Shown here piece by piece: positions 6,220 through 13,900 of a DNA stretch of 24,223 nucleotides. Positions within the stretch are counted from its first letter, which is position 1. Each line of letters begins with the position of its first letter. Source of the DNA: a virus. Location of the stretch: positions 1 through 24,223 of IMG/VR virus record IMGVR_UViG_3300032006_000080, one strand, 5' to 3'. The translations under genes and the position numbers were made by a program. The notes under the pieces were generated by a model. That model saw only the letters and a list, made by a program, of their open reading frames with translations, did not search any database and was not told the DNA's origin.

Positions 6220-7083
6220 TTACCAATAATTTCGTTCATTTATTATATCACAAAGTTGGTTTTTATTTCTTATATCTTGTACATCTTTAACACCCTCAGG
6301 CAAGGTTATATATGAAACAATAAAGCTGTTCGATAGCTCTTTAAAAATTTTATTCATAGCTCGTTGTCCTGTAGTATCATTATCTAAACATATAACAAAT
6401 TCTTGTGTAGGTATATTATATAACATTTCCCGTTGTTTTTTCGACATGCTTGCCCCCAAGAGGGCCACGGAACCAAACCCATGTTGGTCTAGCCACATAG
6501 TATCCAGGCTTCCCTCCGTTATACAAACAAAGGAGTGTTTAAATAAGTGGCAAGCTCCAAACAAGAGCTTGGACTTCTTTAATCCTTTGGAATACATATA
6601 TTTAGGAGTAGCATTTAAACGTCTACTCACCCAGCCAACTAGTCGCTTATTTAGATCAGCAACAGGAATGATTAAATCATTATAAGTATTAATAGCGCAT
6701 CCCCATTTCATTAGAGTATCACTATTAAATCCTCTTTCAATAATCCATTTGGGAACCGTATCACATAGAAATGGGAAGTCTACTAAAGGAAGTTCTGTAT
6801 CGTCCTCCATAGTAAACCCATCAAAAAGGTTTATATTGAAGTCAGCTTCCTGCTCATGTAATAGACTATCTATTTGAATACGTGAATAATTTAAATATCT
6901 TTGCAAGAAACTTTTAAGGTTACCAGAACCACATCCTGCAAAACAAATCCATACCCCCTTCTCTACATTAATAGAACACGAATCTATTTTATCCTCATGG
7001 AAAGGGCATCTGATAGAGAATTCATCTTTATACGTAGATGGAGTTATGCCTGCATCTAACAATACATTTGTCCAATCGATCAT
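6220..7083 (-). CDS. DnaG-type DNA primase (zinc finger plus TOPRIM)
   Basis: A 287-residue primase that makes RNA primers at the fork. The N-terminal zinc finger is CPFH (C26, H29) with C47 and C51, a CHC2-like ligand set. The TOPRIM core has ITEGSLDTM (E190, D194), CLDNDTTGQRA (D233, D235) and DVQD near 267-270. At 287 residues it is far shorter than bacterial DnaG (about 580) and lacks its own helicase-binding domain; in T7 these functions are fused, while here the helicase is the gene immediately upstream. The two genes overlap by TAATG, with AGGAGAG before the start. The C-terminus (CDIINERNYW) overlaps a promoter-like box for the SSB gene. Confidence 0.88.
   Translation of the reverse strand: MIDWTNVLLDAGITPSTYKDEFSIRCPFHEDKIDSCSINVEKGVWICFAGCGSGNLKSFLQRYLNYSRIQIDSLLHEQEADFNINLFDGFTMEDDTELPLVDFPFLCDTVPKWIIERGFNSDTLMKWGCAINTYNDLIIPVADLNKRLVGWVSRRLNATPKYMYSKGLKKSKLLFGACHLFKHSFVCITEGSLDTMWLDQHGFGSVALLGASMSKKQREMLYNIPTQEFVICLDNDTTGQRAMNKIFKELSNSFIVSYITLPEGVKDVQDIRNKNQLCDIINERNYW
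6242..6252 (-). promoter_or_regulatory. Extended -10 box upstream of SSB gene
   Basis: TGTGATATAAT, identical to the copy at 3104-3114, lies in the last codons of the primase gene (CDII again), 36 bases before the SSB ATG. No clear -35 is visible. Strong separate transcription would suit SSB, which is needed in large amounts. Confidence 0.5.
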
Positions 7084-8321
7084 TAAAACTCTCCTGTTAA
7101 TTGTGAATCTTCCTTAATACAGCCTGTATCTACATCCCACGATAAAGTGGAATTATCAATATTCAATTCACCATCCCGATATTTCTGATACTGAATAATA
7201 CGTTGAAAATCATCATCTTCAACCATACACATTGAAAGAGCTACATCGGAAGCCCTAAGTAATGCATCACCAAAAGCCACATGTTCAGCTCTAGGTGGGG
7301 CGTATAAATCAGCTGCATCCCTATTGGCTTGGGTAGAAACAAACATAGCAATATTATGGCTCATACATAGATTCTTTAACCCATAAAATAGAGAGTGGGA
7401 TTGTTCCCACATAGCTTTCTTACCATCTCCACTAGAAACCAAATAGACACCATCTAGAACAATGAAGTCAGGTTGATGTTTACGAACTAATCCAGATATG
7501 GCATCTAAAGACATACCTTGTTGACCCTCTATATGGTCACATATTAACATGTTTCTACCATTCAATTTAATGAGGAACTCTTTGTACGCATTTTCATCAA
7601 TAGCATCTCCATTTCTTAATGCCTTATGAGAGAAATTATATCCCATCATATTAGCTAATACAATATCAGTCCGAAGACTGATAGCATTAGTAGGCATCTC
7701 TGTAGAGATGAGCAAAGTTTTATAGCCAGCCATCATTGCAACCGCTGCTGCATGGACACATAACCAAGTCTTACCCATAGCTGGTCTAGCGAACAGAGAA
7801 ATCAATTCTCCTGGCATCCAACCCACACCAATATTATTAATAGATTCAAAGGAAGTTGGTATCCCCATCATACCTTCTTGGCGTAAGTCATTCTTTCTCT
7901 TCCATTCATTATACCGTTCTAGATGTCCACTATCATAATTGGTGACATCCTCATCATATACTAACCCAATATCTTGTAATGCTGTTACAATCTGGGCATA
8001 GGCATCTTTAGGTTTCTCAAGCAACATAGCCTTGTTCTTTTGAAATGACCCGACTACTTGTCTAAAGAGTACTTGGTCTTTGAAAGTATCTAACGCATAA
8101 TCAAAAGTGAGGTTGGTTGCTGCATCATCTAGCGTAGGGTAATTTTCACAAATAGTAGCAGTAGTAGGTAGTTCTCCATAGCTATCTAGATACTTAGTTA
8201 CAAATTTATATGCATCCCCATGCTGTGCAAAATCCTGTGACGTATATTTAAATCGGTTGAAATTTTTCTTTTCAGTTAAACCCAATATTAACCCTGATTC
8301 AATGTAATCATAATTCTCCAT
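7083..8321 (-). CDS. DnaB-type replicative helicase
   Basis: A 412-residue hexameric RecA-fold helicase. The ATPase domain (about 155-405) begins IPTSFESIN and has Walker A ARPAMGKT (178-185), the glutamate in STEMP (E208), Walker B FIVLDGVYL (D290), the sensor-like strand FVSTQAN (327-333) and a C-terminal KYRDGE segment. The N-terminal 125 residues are helical and resemble the DnaB collar domain. It would load at the origin, unwind DNA ahead of the polymerase and work with the primase encoded next to it. The ATG has GAAGGAG 5 bases upstream. No separate loader (DnaC-like) gene is recognisable, although the unknown gene at 8533-9030 sits in a suitable place. Confidence 0.88.
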   Translation of the reverse strand: MENYDYIESGLILGLTEKKNFNRFKYTSQDFAQHGDAYKFVTKYLDSYGELPTTATICENYPTLDDAATNLTFDYALDTFKDQVLFRQVVGSFQKNKAMLLEKPKDAYAQIVTALQDIGLVYDEDVTNYDSGHLERYNEWKRKNDLRQEGMMGIPTSFESINNIGVGWMPGELISLFARPAMGKTWLCVHAAAVAMMAGYKTLLISTEMPTNAISLRTDIVLANMMGYNFSHKALRNGDAIDENAYKEFLIKLNGRNMLICDHIEGQQGMSLDAISGLVRKHQPDFIVLDGVYLVSSGDGKKAMWEQSHSLFYGLKNLCMSHNIAMFVSTQANRDAADLYAPPRAEHVAFGDALLRASDVALSMCMVEDDDFQRIIQYQKYRDGELNIDNSTLSWDVDTGCIKEDSQLTGEF

Positions 8322-8324
8322 TCT

Positions 8325-8603
8325 CTACTCCTTCTTTGAATCATAGATAATTCGATTAGAATCGTTGTGTACATAGTATATCACATCCGCTTGTTCTTGA
8401 AATGTATCAACCATTTCCTTTGCTTTAGCAAAAGTCGAAACGGTATCCTCAATCCATACTTGTTTATTTAACTGATGAACACCTATAATTCTAAACTCTC
8501 CCTCTGGTGCTGTTCTACCTTGTATGTCTTGCTTATCTAGATCCTTCTTTACTTTTATTAGTCCTAGTTGCCTTTTTCTTTGGTGCCGTTCCCTCTTTCT
8601 CAT
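8325..8603 (-). CDS. Small basic-N-terminus protein, unknown function
   Basis: A 92-residue protein of unknown function. The first 25 residues are strongly basic (RKRERHQRKRQ, KVKKD); the rest looks like a small alpha/beta fold with strands FRIIGV, QVWIEDTVS and DVIYYVHND and a helix AKAKEMVDTFQEQ between them. A nucleic-acid-binding role is possible from charge alone. The ATG has GGAG 7 bases upstream and lies inside the preceding gene (71-base overlap), so start and length rest on that site. Only one base-triplet gap separates its stop from the helicase start. A TGTGATATACT box lies within its 3' end. Confidence 0.55.
   Translation of the reverse strand: MRKRERHQRKRQLGLIKVKKDLDKQDIQGRTAPEGEFRIIGVHQLNKQVWIEDTVSTFAKAKEMVDTFQEQADVIYYVHNDSNRIIYDSKKE
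8375..8385 (-). promoter_or_regulatory. Near-match extended -10 box upstream of helicase gene
   Basis: TGTGATATACT matches the recurrent box except for TATACT. It lies in the 3' end of the preceding gene, in a different reading phase (codons for DVIYY), 53 bases before the helicase ATG. Weaker than the perfect copies. Confidence 0.35.
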
Positions 8604-9030
8604 CAGTACACTCCATCAATTCTTTTTCCAATTCTTCTATGCGCCGTTTATCTCTAGCTTTAGGAAACCATTTAGCTTTAATCATTCTTAACTGCTTCCA
8701 TTTATCTATATATTCTTGTTGATTACTAGAATATATTTTCCATTGTAATTCAGGATTATCATCAGTTGATAGATAATATTTAATTCCTGCAACAAAATAT
8801 GGGATATGTACTGTATTAGAATTCCGCTTAATACAAGATACTATCCCACATAAAATGGCAAAGACATCATGTGACTCTAGTAAACCCTTTAATAACTTCA
8901 TTTCATATCCTATGAATCTAGATGACACATATTCTTTGCCATGTTTCTTATAATACTCTTCTGAAAAAATTCTATGTAAATCGTGGCTATTATAATCTTC
9001 TATTGCTTTCTCCCGTTTTTCCATAATCAT
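8533..9030 (-). CDS. Helical protein of unknown function upstream of helicase
   Basis: A 165-residue, mostly helical protein that I do not recognise. It has a hydrophobic central part (LLKGLLESHDVFAILCGIVSCI, VHIPYFVAGIKYYL) and a very charged, lysine-rich C-terminal tail (from RIEELEKELMECTDEKEG onward). I start it at the ATG at 9030, which has AAGGAG 9 bases upstream; a TTG at 9048 would place that site inside the gene. It overlaps the end of the sigma gene by 41 bases. Its place between sigma and helicase would suit a helicase loader or a replication initiation factor, but no ATPase or HTH motif supports this. Confidence 0.6.
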   Translation of the reverse strand: MIMEKREKAIEDYNSHDLHRIFSEEYYKKHGKEYVSSRFIGYEMKLLKGLLESHDVFAILCGIVSCIKRNSNTVHIPYFVAGIKYYLSTDDNPELQWKIYSSNQQEYIDKWKQLRMIKAKWFPKARDKRRIEELEKELMECTDEKEGTAPKKKATRTNKSKEGSR

Positions 9031-9562
9031 AAAATTCTTCTCCTTCAAATAACGCTTGTACCTTTTCTCTAAGAGTTAATCGAATAGAATAAGCAGATTC
9101 ATGTAAATCTTCTGTAATCTCTTCCATTGTTAACCCTTCTAATCTTAACACAATAAACTGTTCTTCTTTAGTTGTTAAATTACTATTACGTAATAATTCT
9201 AACACTTCTAGTTCTTCAAAAGAATCATCGGCTATACCTAGGGCCTGCTGGACTTTATTAGACGGAGCTTCATCATAAGTAGTATCTAATAAGTCATCTA
9301 TACTCTGTACTTCTAGATGCTTACGCTGTGCTTTAACTATTAATGTACGTAAAGTATTCATCATAGTCGTATGAAGATAAGTATGGAAAGACGTACCCAA
9401 TGATGAATCAAAACCTTTAGCAGCTTTCAGAATAGCTATCCGTAGTTCTTGAGCAATATCATCTCTATCCATATCTAATACGAAAACAGAGGAAGCTAAT
9501 TTCTGCACTTTAGGTTCCCATTGAGTAATTAAATCATCATTGATTTCTATTTCCGTTTCCAT
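8990..9562 (-). CDS. Sigma-70 family RNA polymerase sigma factor
   Basis: A 190-residue small sigma factor. Region 2 spans about 12-80: VQKLASSVFVLDMDRDDIAQELRIAILKAAKGFD, then TSFHTYLHTTMMNTLRTL, the pattern that binds the core polymerase clamp and the -10 element. A loose acidic linker follows (about 85-120), then region 4 at about 128-172 (LTTKEEQFIVLRLEGLTMEEITEDLHESAYSIRLTLREKVQ), a helix-turn-helix for the -35 element. It would redirect host RNA polymerase to phage promoters. The ATG at 9562 has GGAG 7 bases upstream; a GTG at 9574 has none. It is encoded between structural and replication genes, beside an HTH/zinc-finger protein. Confidence 0.85.
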   Translation of the reverse strand: METEIEINDDLITQWEPKVQKLASSVFVLDMDRDDIAQELRIAILKAAKGFDSSLGTSFHTYLHTTMMNTLRTLIVKAQRKHLEVQSIDDLLDTTYDEAPSNKVQQALGIADDSFEELEVLELLRNSNLTTKEEQFIVLRLEGLTMEEITEDLHESAYSIRLTLREKVQALFEGEEFYDYGKTGESNRRL

Positions 9563-9783
9563 AGTTTTCTCCACAAACTTTTAGGGGTATAACCTTTAGC
9601 AATTAAATACGCATAATTAGCCATTACTCCTGAAAAGAACAAAACAATTAGATATAATGTCCACAAAGGTAATGGTGCAAATTTAAAGAAAGTTACCATA
9701 ATAGCATCCTCTAACATATGCATCGCTGTAATACCCACGAATAATTTCCAATATAACTTATCTACCTTATGATGTACGTGCAT
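9547..9783 (-). CDS. Small membrane protein with two transmembrane helices
   Basis: A 78-residue protein with two predicted membrane helices (about 13-33 and 39-62) joined by a short loop FAPLPLW, and a basic tail (KSLWRKLWKRK) that should stay in the cytoplasm. The first helix contains a charged LED (25-27). The start has GAGGAG close upstream. Size, two helices and the basic tail would fit a holin or a superinfection-exclusion protein, but there is no endolysin next to it that I can name, so neither can be claimed. It overlaps the sigma gene start by 16 bases. Confidence 0.6.
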   Translation of the reverse strand: MHVHHKVDKLYWKLFVGITAMHMLEDAIMVTFFKFAPLPLWTLYLIVLFFSGVMANYAYLIAKGYTPKSLWRKLWKRK

Positions 9784-10178
9784 TAAATACTCCTCTGTCC
9801 TGTTATCCCATCTTTTTGTCCACGGTTATAACAAGAACGACTACAAAAAATATGTAAATACCCTCGCCTATAACTATCTTTAATTATACGCTTTTTACGA
9901 CGAAACTTTAAATGACAAAATTCACAGTTCACCCAAATAAATTTAATATCTTCTTTACATTTACCTGGGCAAACCTTTTGTTTATTGGGGGTAGGACTAT
10001 TACATACAGGACAATAAACTAACTTCTTTCGTTGATATAATCCTTTAGTAGGTAGTCCTGCCTCCTTTAATATACGAAAAATTCGCTGCTTTGTTACACC
10101 AAGTTTCTGAGCTATGGCTGGTAAAGTCAGATAAGGCTGACTCTCCTTCAAAGCTATTGCTTCTCTTCGTGTAGACAT
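9783..10178 (-). CDS. HTH plus double zinc-finger DNA-binding protein
   Basis: A 131-residue putative transcription regulator. Residues 16-42 (LTLPAIAQKLGVTKQRIFRILKEAG) form a helix-turn-helix. Two four-cysteine zinc sites follow: C56/C59 with C70/C74, and C85/C88 with C112/C116, the second separated by a basic segment (KFRRKKRIIK). The stop overlaps the next start (TAATG-like junction at 9783). No ribosome binding site precedes the ATG; instead a perfect TGTGTTATAAT box overlaps it, so translation may be coupled to the upstream gene 14 bases away. It is encoded two genes before the sigma factor, so a role in the transcription switch is a reasonable inference; HNH endonuclease was considered, but no H-N-H pattern is visible. 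Confidence 0.7.
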   Translation of the reverse strand: MSTRREAIALKESQPYLTLPAIAQKLGVTKQRIFRILKEAGLPTKGLYQRKKLVYCPVCNSPTPNKQKVCPGKCKEDIKFIWVNCEFCHLKFRRKKRIIKDSYRRGYLHIFCSRSCYNRGQKDGITGQRSI

Positions 10179-10187
10179 TATAACACA
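10177..10187 (-). promoter_or_regulatory. Extended -10 box over the HTH gene start
   Basis: TGTGTTATAAT is a perfect copy. Its last bases are the first two of the ATG of the HTH/zinc-finger gene, so a transcript from it would start inside that gene and carry the membrane protein and sigma genes rather than the HTH reading frame. Confidence 0.4.
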
Positions 10188-10192
10188 TTAGC

Positions 10193-10645
10193 CTAGATAA
10201 TAATCTCTACATTGCTACGATTAAATATATACATACCGCTCCCCTTCTTGGGCCAACTATCGGACTGGGGTTCAAATATCTTAGAAGTACCATTTGAAAA
10301 GATAATTATATTGTAGGCATGACCACCATCATAATCTATAACCAACCCTACAGTATTGATATGAAATTTCCTATCTACTCTAGCTTTGAACGAGAAGGCA
10401 AAATTATCACAGTCATATTTCTCAGCAACATATTTTTTATTATCTGTCCAATCCCAATCAATAATTTTTTGAAACTCTTTCTCAGAAACGGCTACATATT
10501 TATTATCTAACCAAGTCATCTTGGCTCCACCAATAGCCTTACTAACATCACGTTTAAGCATATCCTTATGTCCTGTAAGTTCTGGCGGAGTTAAAATAGC
10601 TAGGTCATCTTTTAATTTTATAAGGGTAGATACTAGTTCTCCCAT
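10193..10645 (-). CDS. Papain-like protein resembling the MOA agglutinin C-terminal domain
   Basis: A 150-residue protein whose central part reads KYVAEKYDCDNFAFSF, then GLVIDYDGGHAYNIIIF, then KIFEPQSD. The order Cys (C79), His (H109), Glu (E125) and the surrounding DCD, GGHAYN and EPQ matches the papain-like cysteine protease domain at the C-terminus of the Marasmius oreades agglutinin (Cys215, His257, Glu274 as I recall), a family also found in phages. Substrate and role are unknown; peptidoglycan or a host protein are both possible. There is no signal peptide, membrane helix or separate binding domain. The ATG has GAGAGGTGG upstream, and the gene overlaps the previous one by 13 bases. The match is by eye, from a remembered pattern. 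Confidence 0.6.
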   Translation of the reverse strand: MGELVSTLIKLKDDLAILTPPELTGHKDMLKRDVSKAIGGAKMTWLDNKYVAVSEKEFQKIIDWDWTDNKKYVAEKYDCDNFAFSFKARVDRKFHINTVGLVIDYDGGHAYNIIIFSNGTSKIFEPQSDSWPKKGSGMYIFNRSNVEIII

Positions 10646-10824
10646 TTGTCTACCACCTCTCGTATCTCCTTAGCAAGGACTAGAGCTTCATTACGTTCAT
10701 CTTCTAATACTTTGATACGTCTACTTAAAGATTCTATCTGTGCTGCCATCTCTTCATCTTTAGGCGCACCCGATTTAGCTTTCAATAAAGTTAACAATTG
10801 TTCTAAAATTTTATTCAACGTCAT
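10633..10824 (-). CDS. Small coiled-coil protein
   Basis: A 63-residue, almost wholly helical protein. Residues 1-17 are an amphipathic leucine-rich helix (KILEQLLTLLKAK), and residues 23-60 form a coiled-coil-like helix (EEMAAQIESLSRRIKVLEDERNEALVLAKEIREVV). No signal peptide or lipobox is present, so a spanin is unlikely. The ATG has GGAGG 9 bases upstream, inside the preceding 40-aa frame, which it overlaps by 14 bases. Function unknown; a small structural or assembly-adaptor role is possible. Confidence 0.55.
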   Translation of the reverse strand: MTLNKILEQLLTLLKAKSGAPKDEEMAAQIESLSRRIKVLEDERNEALVLAKEIREVVDKWEN

Positions 10825-10933
10825 CTGTACTGCCCTCCAATAAATCTAATGCAAGGTCACATTGACGGGCTAACCATCCATCGAATTTGCATATTTGGCT
10901 AGTGAACACTAATATTTTTATTACAATTTTCAT
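10811..10933 (-). CDS. Very small ORF (40 aa) with strong ribosome binding site
   Basis: A 40-residue frame that begins MKIVIKILVFTSQICKFDGW and ends TDDVE. Its ATG at 10933 is preceded by AGGAGGAGAT, one of the best Shine-Dalgarno sites in the window, placed directly after the stop of the 1609-aa tail gene. It fills the otherwise empty gap of about 120 bases, and the ribosome binding site of the next gene lies inside it, with the two frames overlapping by 14 bases. The short hydrophobic start (KIVIKILVF) is too short for a membrane helix. Function unknown; it may mainly couple translation across the gap. Confidence 0.55.
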   Translation of the reverse strand: MKIVIKILVFTSQICKFDGWLARQCDLALDLLEGSTDDVE

Positions 10934-10945
10934 ATCTCCTCCTGA

Positions 10946-13900
10946 TTAATTACCTTCTAACGTATCTATCCTAGTGGTTAAAGCATCATTCTGACTTTTA
11001 AGTTCTTGAACAGCTTTAACTAACATGGGAAGTAACCATGAAGTATCCAAAACTTCAAAGTCCTCTATAACAATTTGATTATCAGCATCTTCAACCCAAA
11101 CCCCTTCATCACTTTTCTTCCAACCATAAGATTCTTTTACTGGCTGAACAGCTGTTGCAACTACCTCTTTCACTTCTTGAGCAATAAAACCTACTTCAGT
11201 ATCTTTACGGTTAGGTCGATACGAATCCTTAAAATTAAATCGCCTAGGTTTTAATTGGAGTAGTGTATCTAAAGCGGGTTCCATATCAACAATATTTTCT
11301 TTTACACGTTCATCTGAACTAGTTGCCCAAGTAGCTTGAGTAGAAAGAGCTACACCATTTACATGTAGTAAATGAGATGGGGTACTAGTACCTATACCAA
11401 GTCTAGCAGCTCCTGATGTACCATCTAATATAATCGGTTGACCATTTGCTACCAAACCAAGTTTGTCATTGCTAAGTCTGAATATACCCGTATTTGGATC
11501 TAAACTAAAAGTGTAGGAGGGTGATCCTGCTGAACCATCGGTAGCTGTTAAAGGATAACTAACCGTAGCTGAACCACTACCAACAGAATATTCAGTGGTT
11601 CCTATTTTCATATATAAGGTAGTACCACGAATATACAAAGCTCCCCAGTTTGTTGCAGTTGTAGCACTGGGAGCAGAAGCTTTAATACTTATATAGTGAG
11701 TGTTGGCATAAATAGTTCCCCACGGGCCAGTCTGTGGGCCTCCAAGTCCTATCTCACCTGGGATATGAGGAGCTAGGTAGTTAACTTCAGGGTCAGTTAT
11801 ATATGTACCATTATTCGTTCTTGAAGCAAATAATATACGGTTATGACCAGCACTAGACTGACCCCACATACTATAGTAATAGTCAGCTGTTGAACCAGTC
11901 CCATGTTGAAGATTAATGGGATGTTGTTGGTCTTTCATCCATAAGCCCATATTATCTAAAAGACAAGCTCCCTCACCAAATTCAGCTTTTCCAGTAGTAG
12001 CTCTAATTTCAAATTGCTTAGTATTGTCCTTAACACCCACTATACCAGCGTTATTAATAATAATACCTGACCCAGTGGGGTTACCACTTTCATCCCTGTT
12101 TACTCCATCACTGGTTCGTATTTTACCATCAGTACCAGATAGAGTAATTGTCTTCGCATCTAATGAGCCTGCTTGAATATGATCAGCTATAACAGCATTA
12201 GCTGCTATAGCTACAGCATTAAGAGTAGGGGTTTTAGAATTAAATGGTAAGATGGTGGGAGCTGTTTGGTTAGTATCAGCACCCACAACAATTAAAGCTA
12301 ATAATAAATTGTTATCCCCCATTGCTGTCGAATGTACAGTAGTAAATTGTGGAGTAGTAGAAACACTAGTATCAATATACATATAATTAGTAGTATTATC
12401 AGCTAATCCAGAAAGTTTAGTTCCTGCTGCTATAGAAATACTTGTATTATCTCCATATGTTAAAGTAGATGCACCATTAGATGTTCCATTATCCCACATA
12501 ATTTGATTATAGTTTTCATTAGTATGTTTTCTGATAGATATATTAGAAGCCCACGGTCTAGCTCCTGGCTTTAATAATGCTGATGTTAACGAATTCTGAT
12601 TAAAGGAAAACCCAGGATTCATAATATTACTAGCTACACCCCATGTATTATCAAATACATATAAAAATTGTATATTAGGAATACCTTTAGGAAATTGTAT
12701 AGTTCTACTGTAAAAGCTAGTCCCTGGTTTACCAATAGTTCTAGACCCAGCATCTTCTAATGTTCCTATGTTTAAGTATGCTAATTCTATATAACTATCT
12801 GCCTTAACATAACCAAAATCTGAATAATCTATTATATCAATATTTAAGGAATATCTTCCTAAGTCATCAACAACACCATCACGGTCTAAATATAATATAT
12901 ATTGAGTATATGGCCCCATACAAGTATTCGGAGGATTAGGAGCACCAGGGTCATTACTATCATTAAATGTAGTAAGTCCTGCTCTAACTAGGGCTTCATC
13001 AGTATCTCCCGCTTTAAAAACATATGTACGTCTACGTCCACTATTAACAACTATAGACCCACCCGACCATGAGAATGTGTTATAATCCTTTTTAAGGGGG
13101 TCACTTACTTCAGTGGGAGTTTCTGCATTCTCATTATCATGCCACCAAAGAACACCTTTAGCCGTATACGCTCCTGAACCTAAATCTTTTTGTTCTATAA
13201 CAATTGGGTCAACTATTTCTGAAATAATCTCAGGATCTTCCTCAGTGGAAGGTCTAGATTTAAAAACAACTTTATCGTTCATACCAATAACTTCTAGTTC
13301 AGAATAAACTTGCCCATTAGCCCATGAGTAATATATACTCTCCACAAGAAAGTCGCCTGCTATGCCCAATAAAAGATTTTCAATTCTAATTGAATCTCCA
13401 GCCCGTATCGGTGCGTAAATACTATAGGTATCTCCCGATTGCCAAGAACCCACAGAAGGACTAGCCTCAGCTAATGTATCTTCTTTCCATAAAGATGCAG
13501 TAACATTATTACTTTGGGTAAGAGTGATGAAGCCTACAAATTTATCTGAACTACCTGAAGCCATTGAAGTTCTTTGAACAGCACAACCACGTTTCATTCC
13601 GTAAGAAGCTGGTGTTACACCACCAGAGAAACTTTCAGATGGGTATAGAGTAGAGCCTGAACTTGACAGCCCCGCTGTACCTCTCATAGTAATGTGTGGG
13701 TAATCTTTAATCCTAAAGGTTCCGGTACGTAATCGTTTAGTTTCTTTATTATTAGCTTTTAAAAATTCATTTTCAATTCTATTACGTAAGTCTTGATATG
13801 TGGCCTTAGGACTGTGTACTTTTTTAGTTTGTTTATAACCCCGATCCGCAGCAGGATAAGATACGAATTTAATTTTAGCTCCACGAGGATTTCCTGTACC

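Noticed and set aside
9547-9783. Membrane protein called as a holin.
   Set aside because: Size and two helices fit, but there is no identified endolysin beside it and the gene is among regulators, so only membrane protein is claimed.
9783-10178. HNH endonuclease for the cysteine-rich protein.
   Set aside because: The cysteine pairs suggest zinc sites, but no H-N-H residues follow, and the N-terminal HTH favours a regulator.
13076-13086. TGTGTTATAAT on the plus strand.
   Set aside because: It is inside the hub coding region, antisense to all genes and not followed by a plus-strand gene. Taken as chance; it does lower the weight of any single box.
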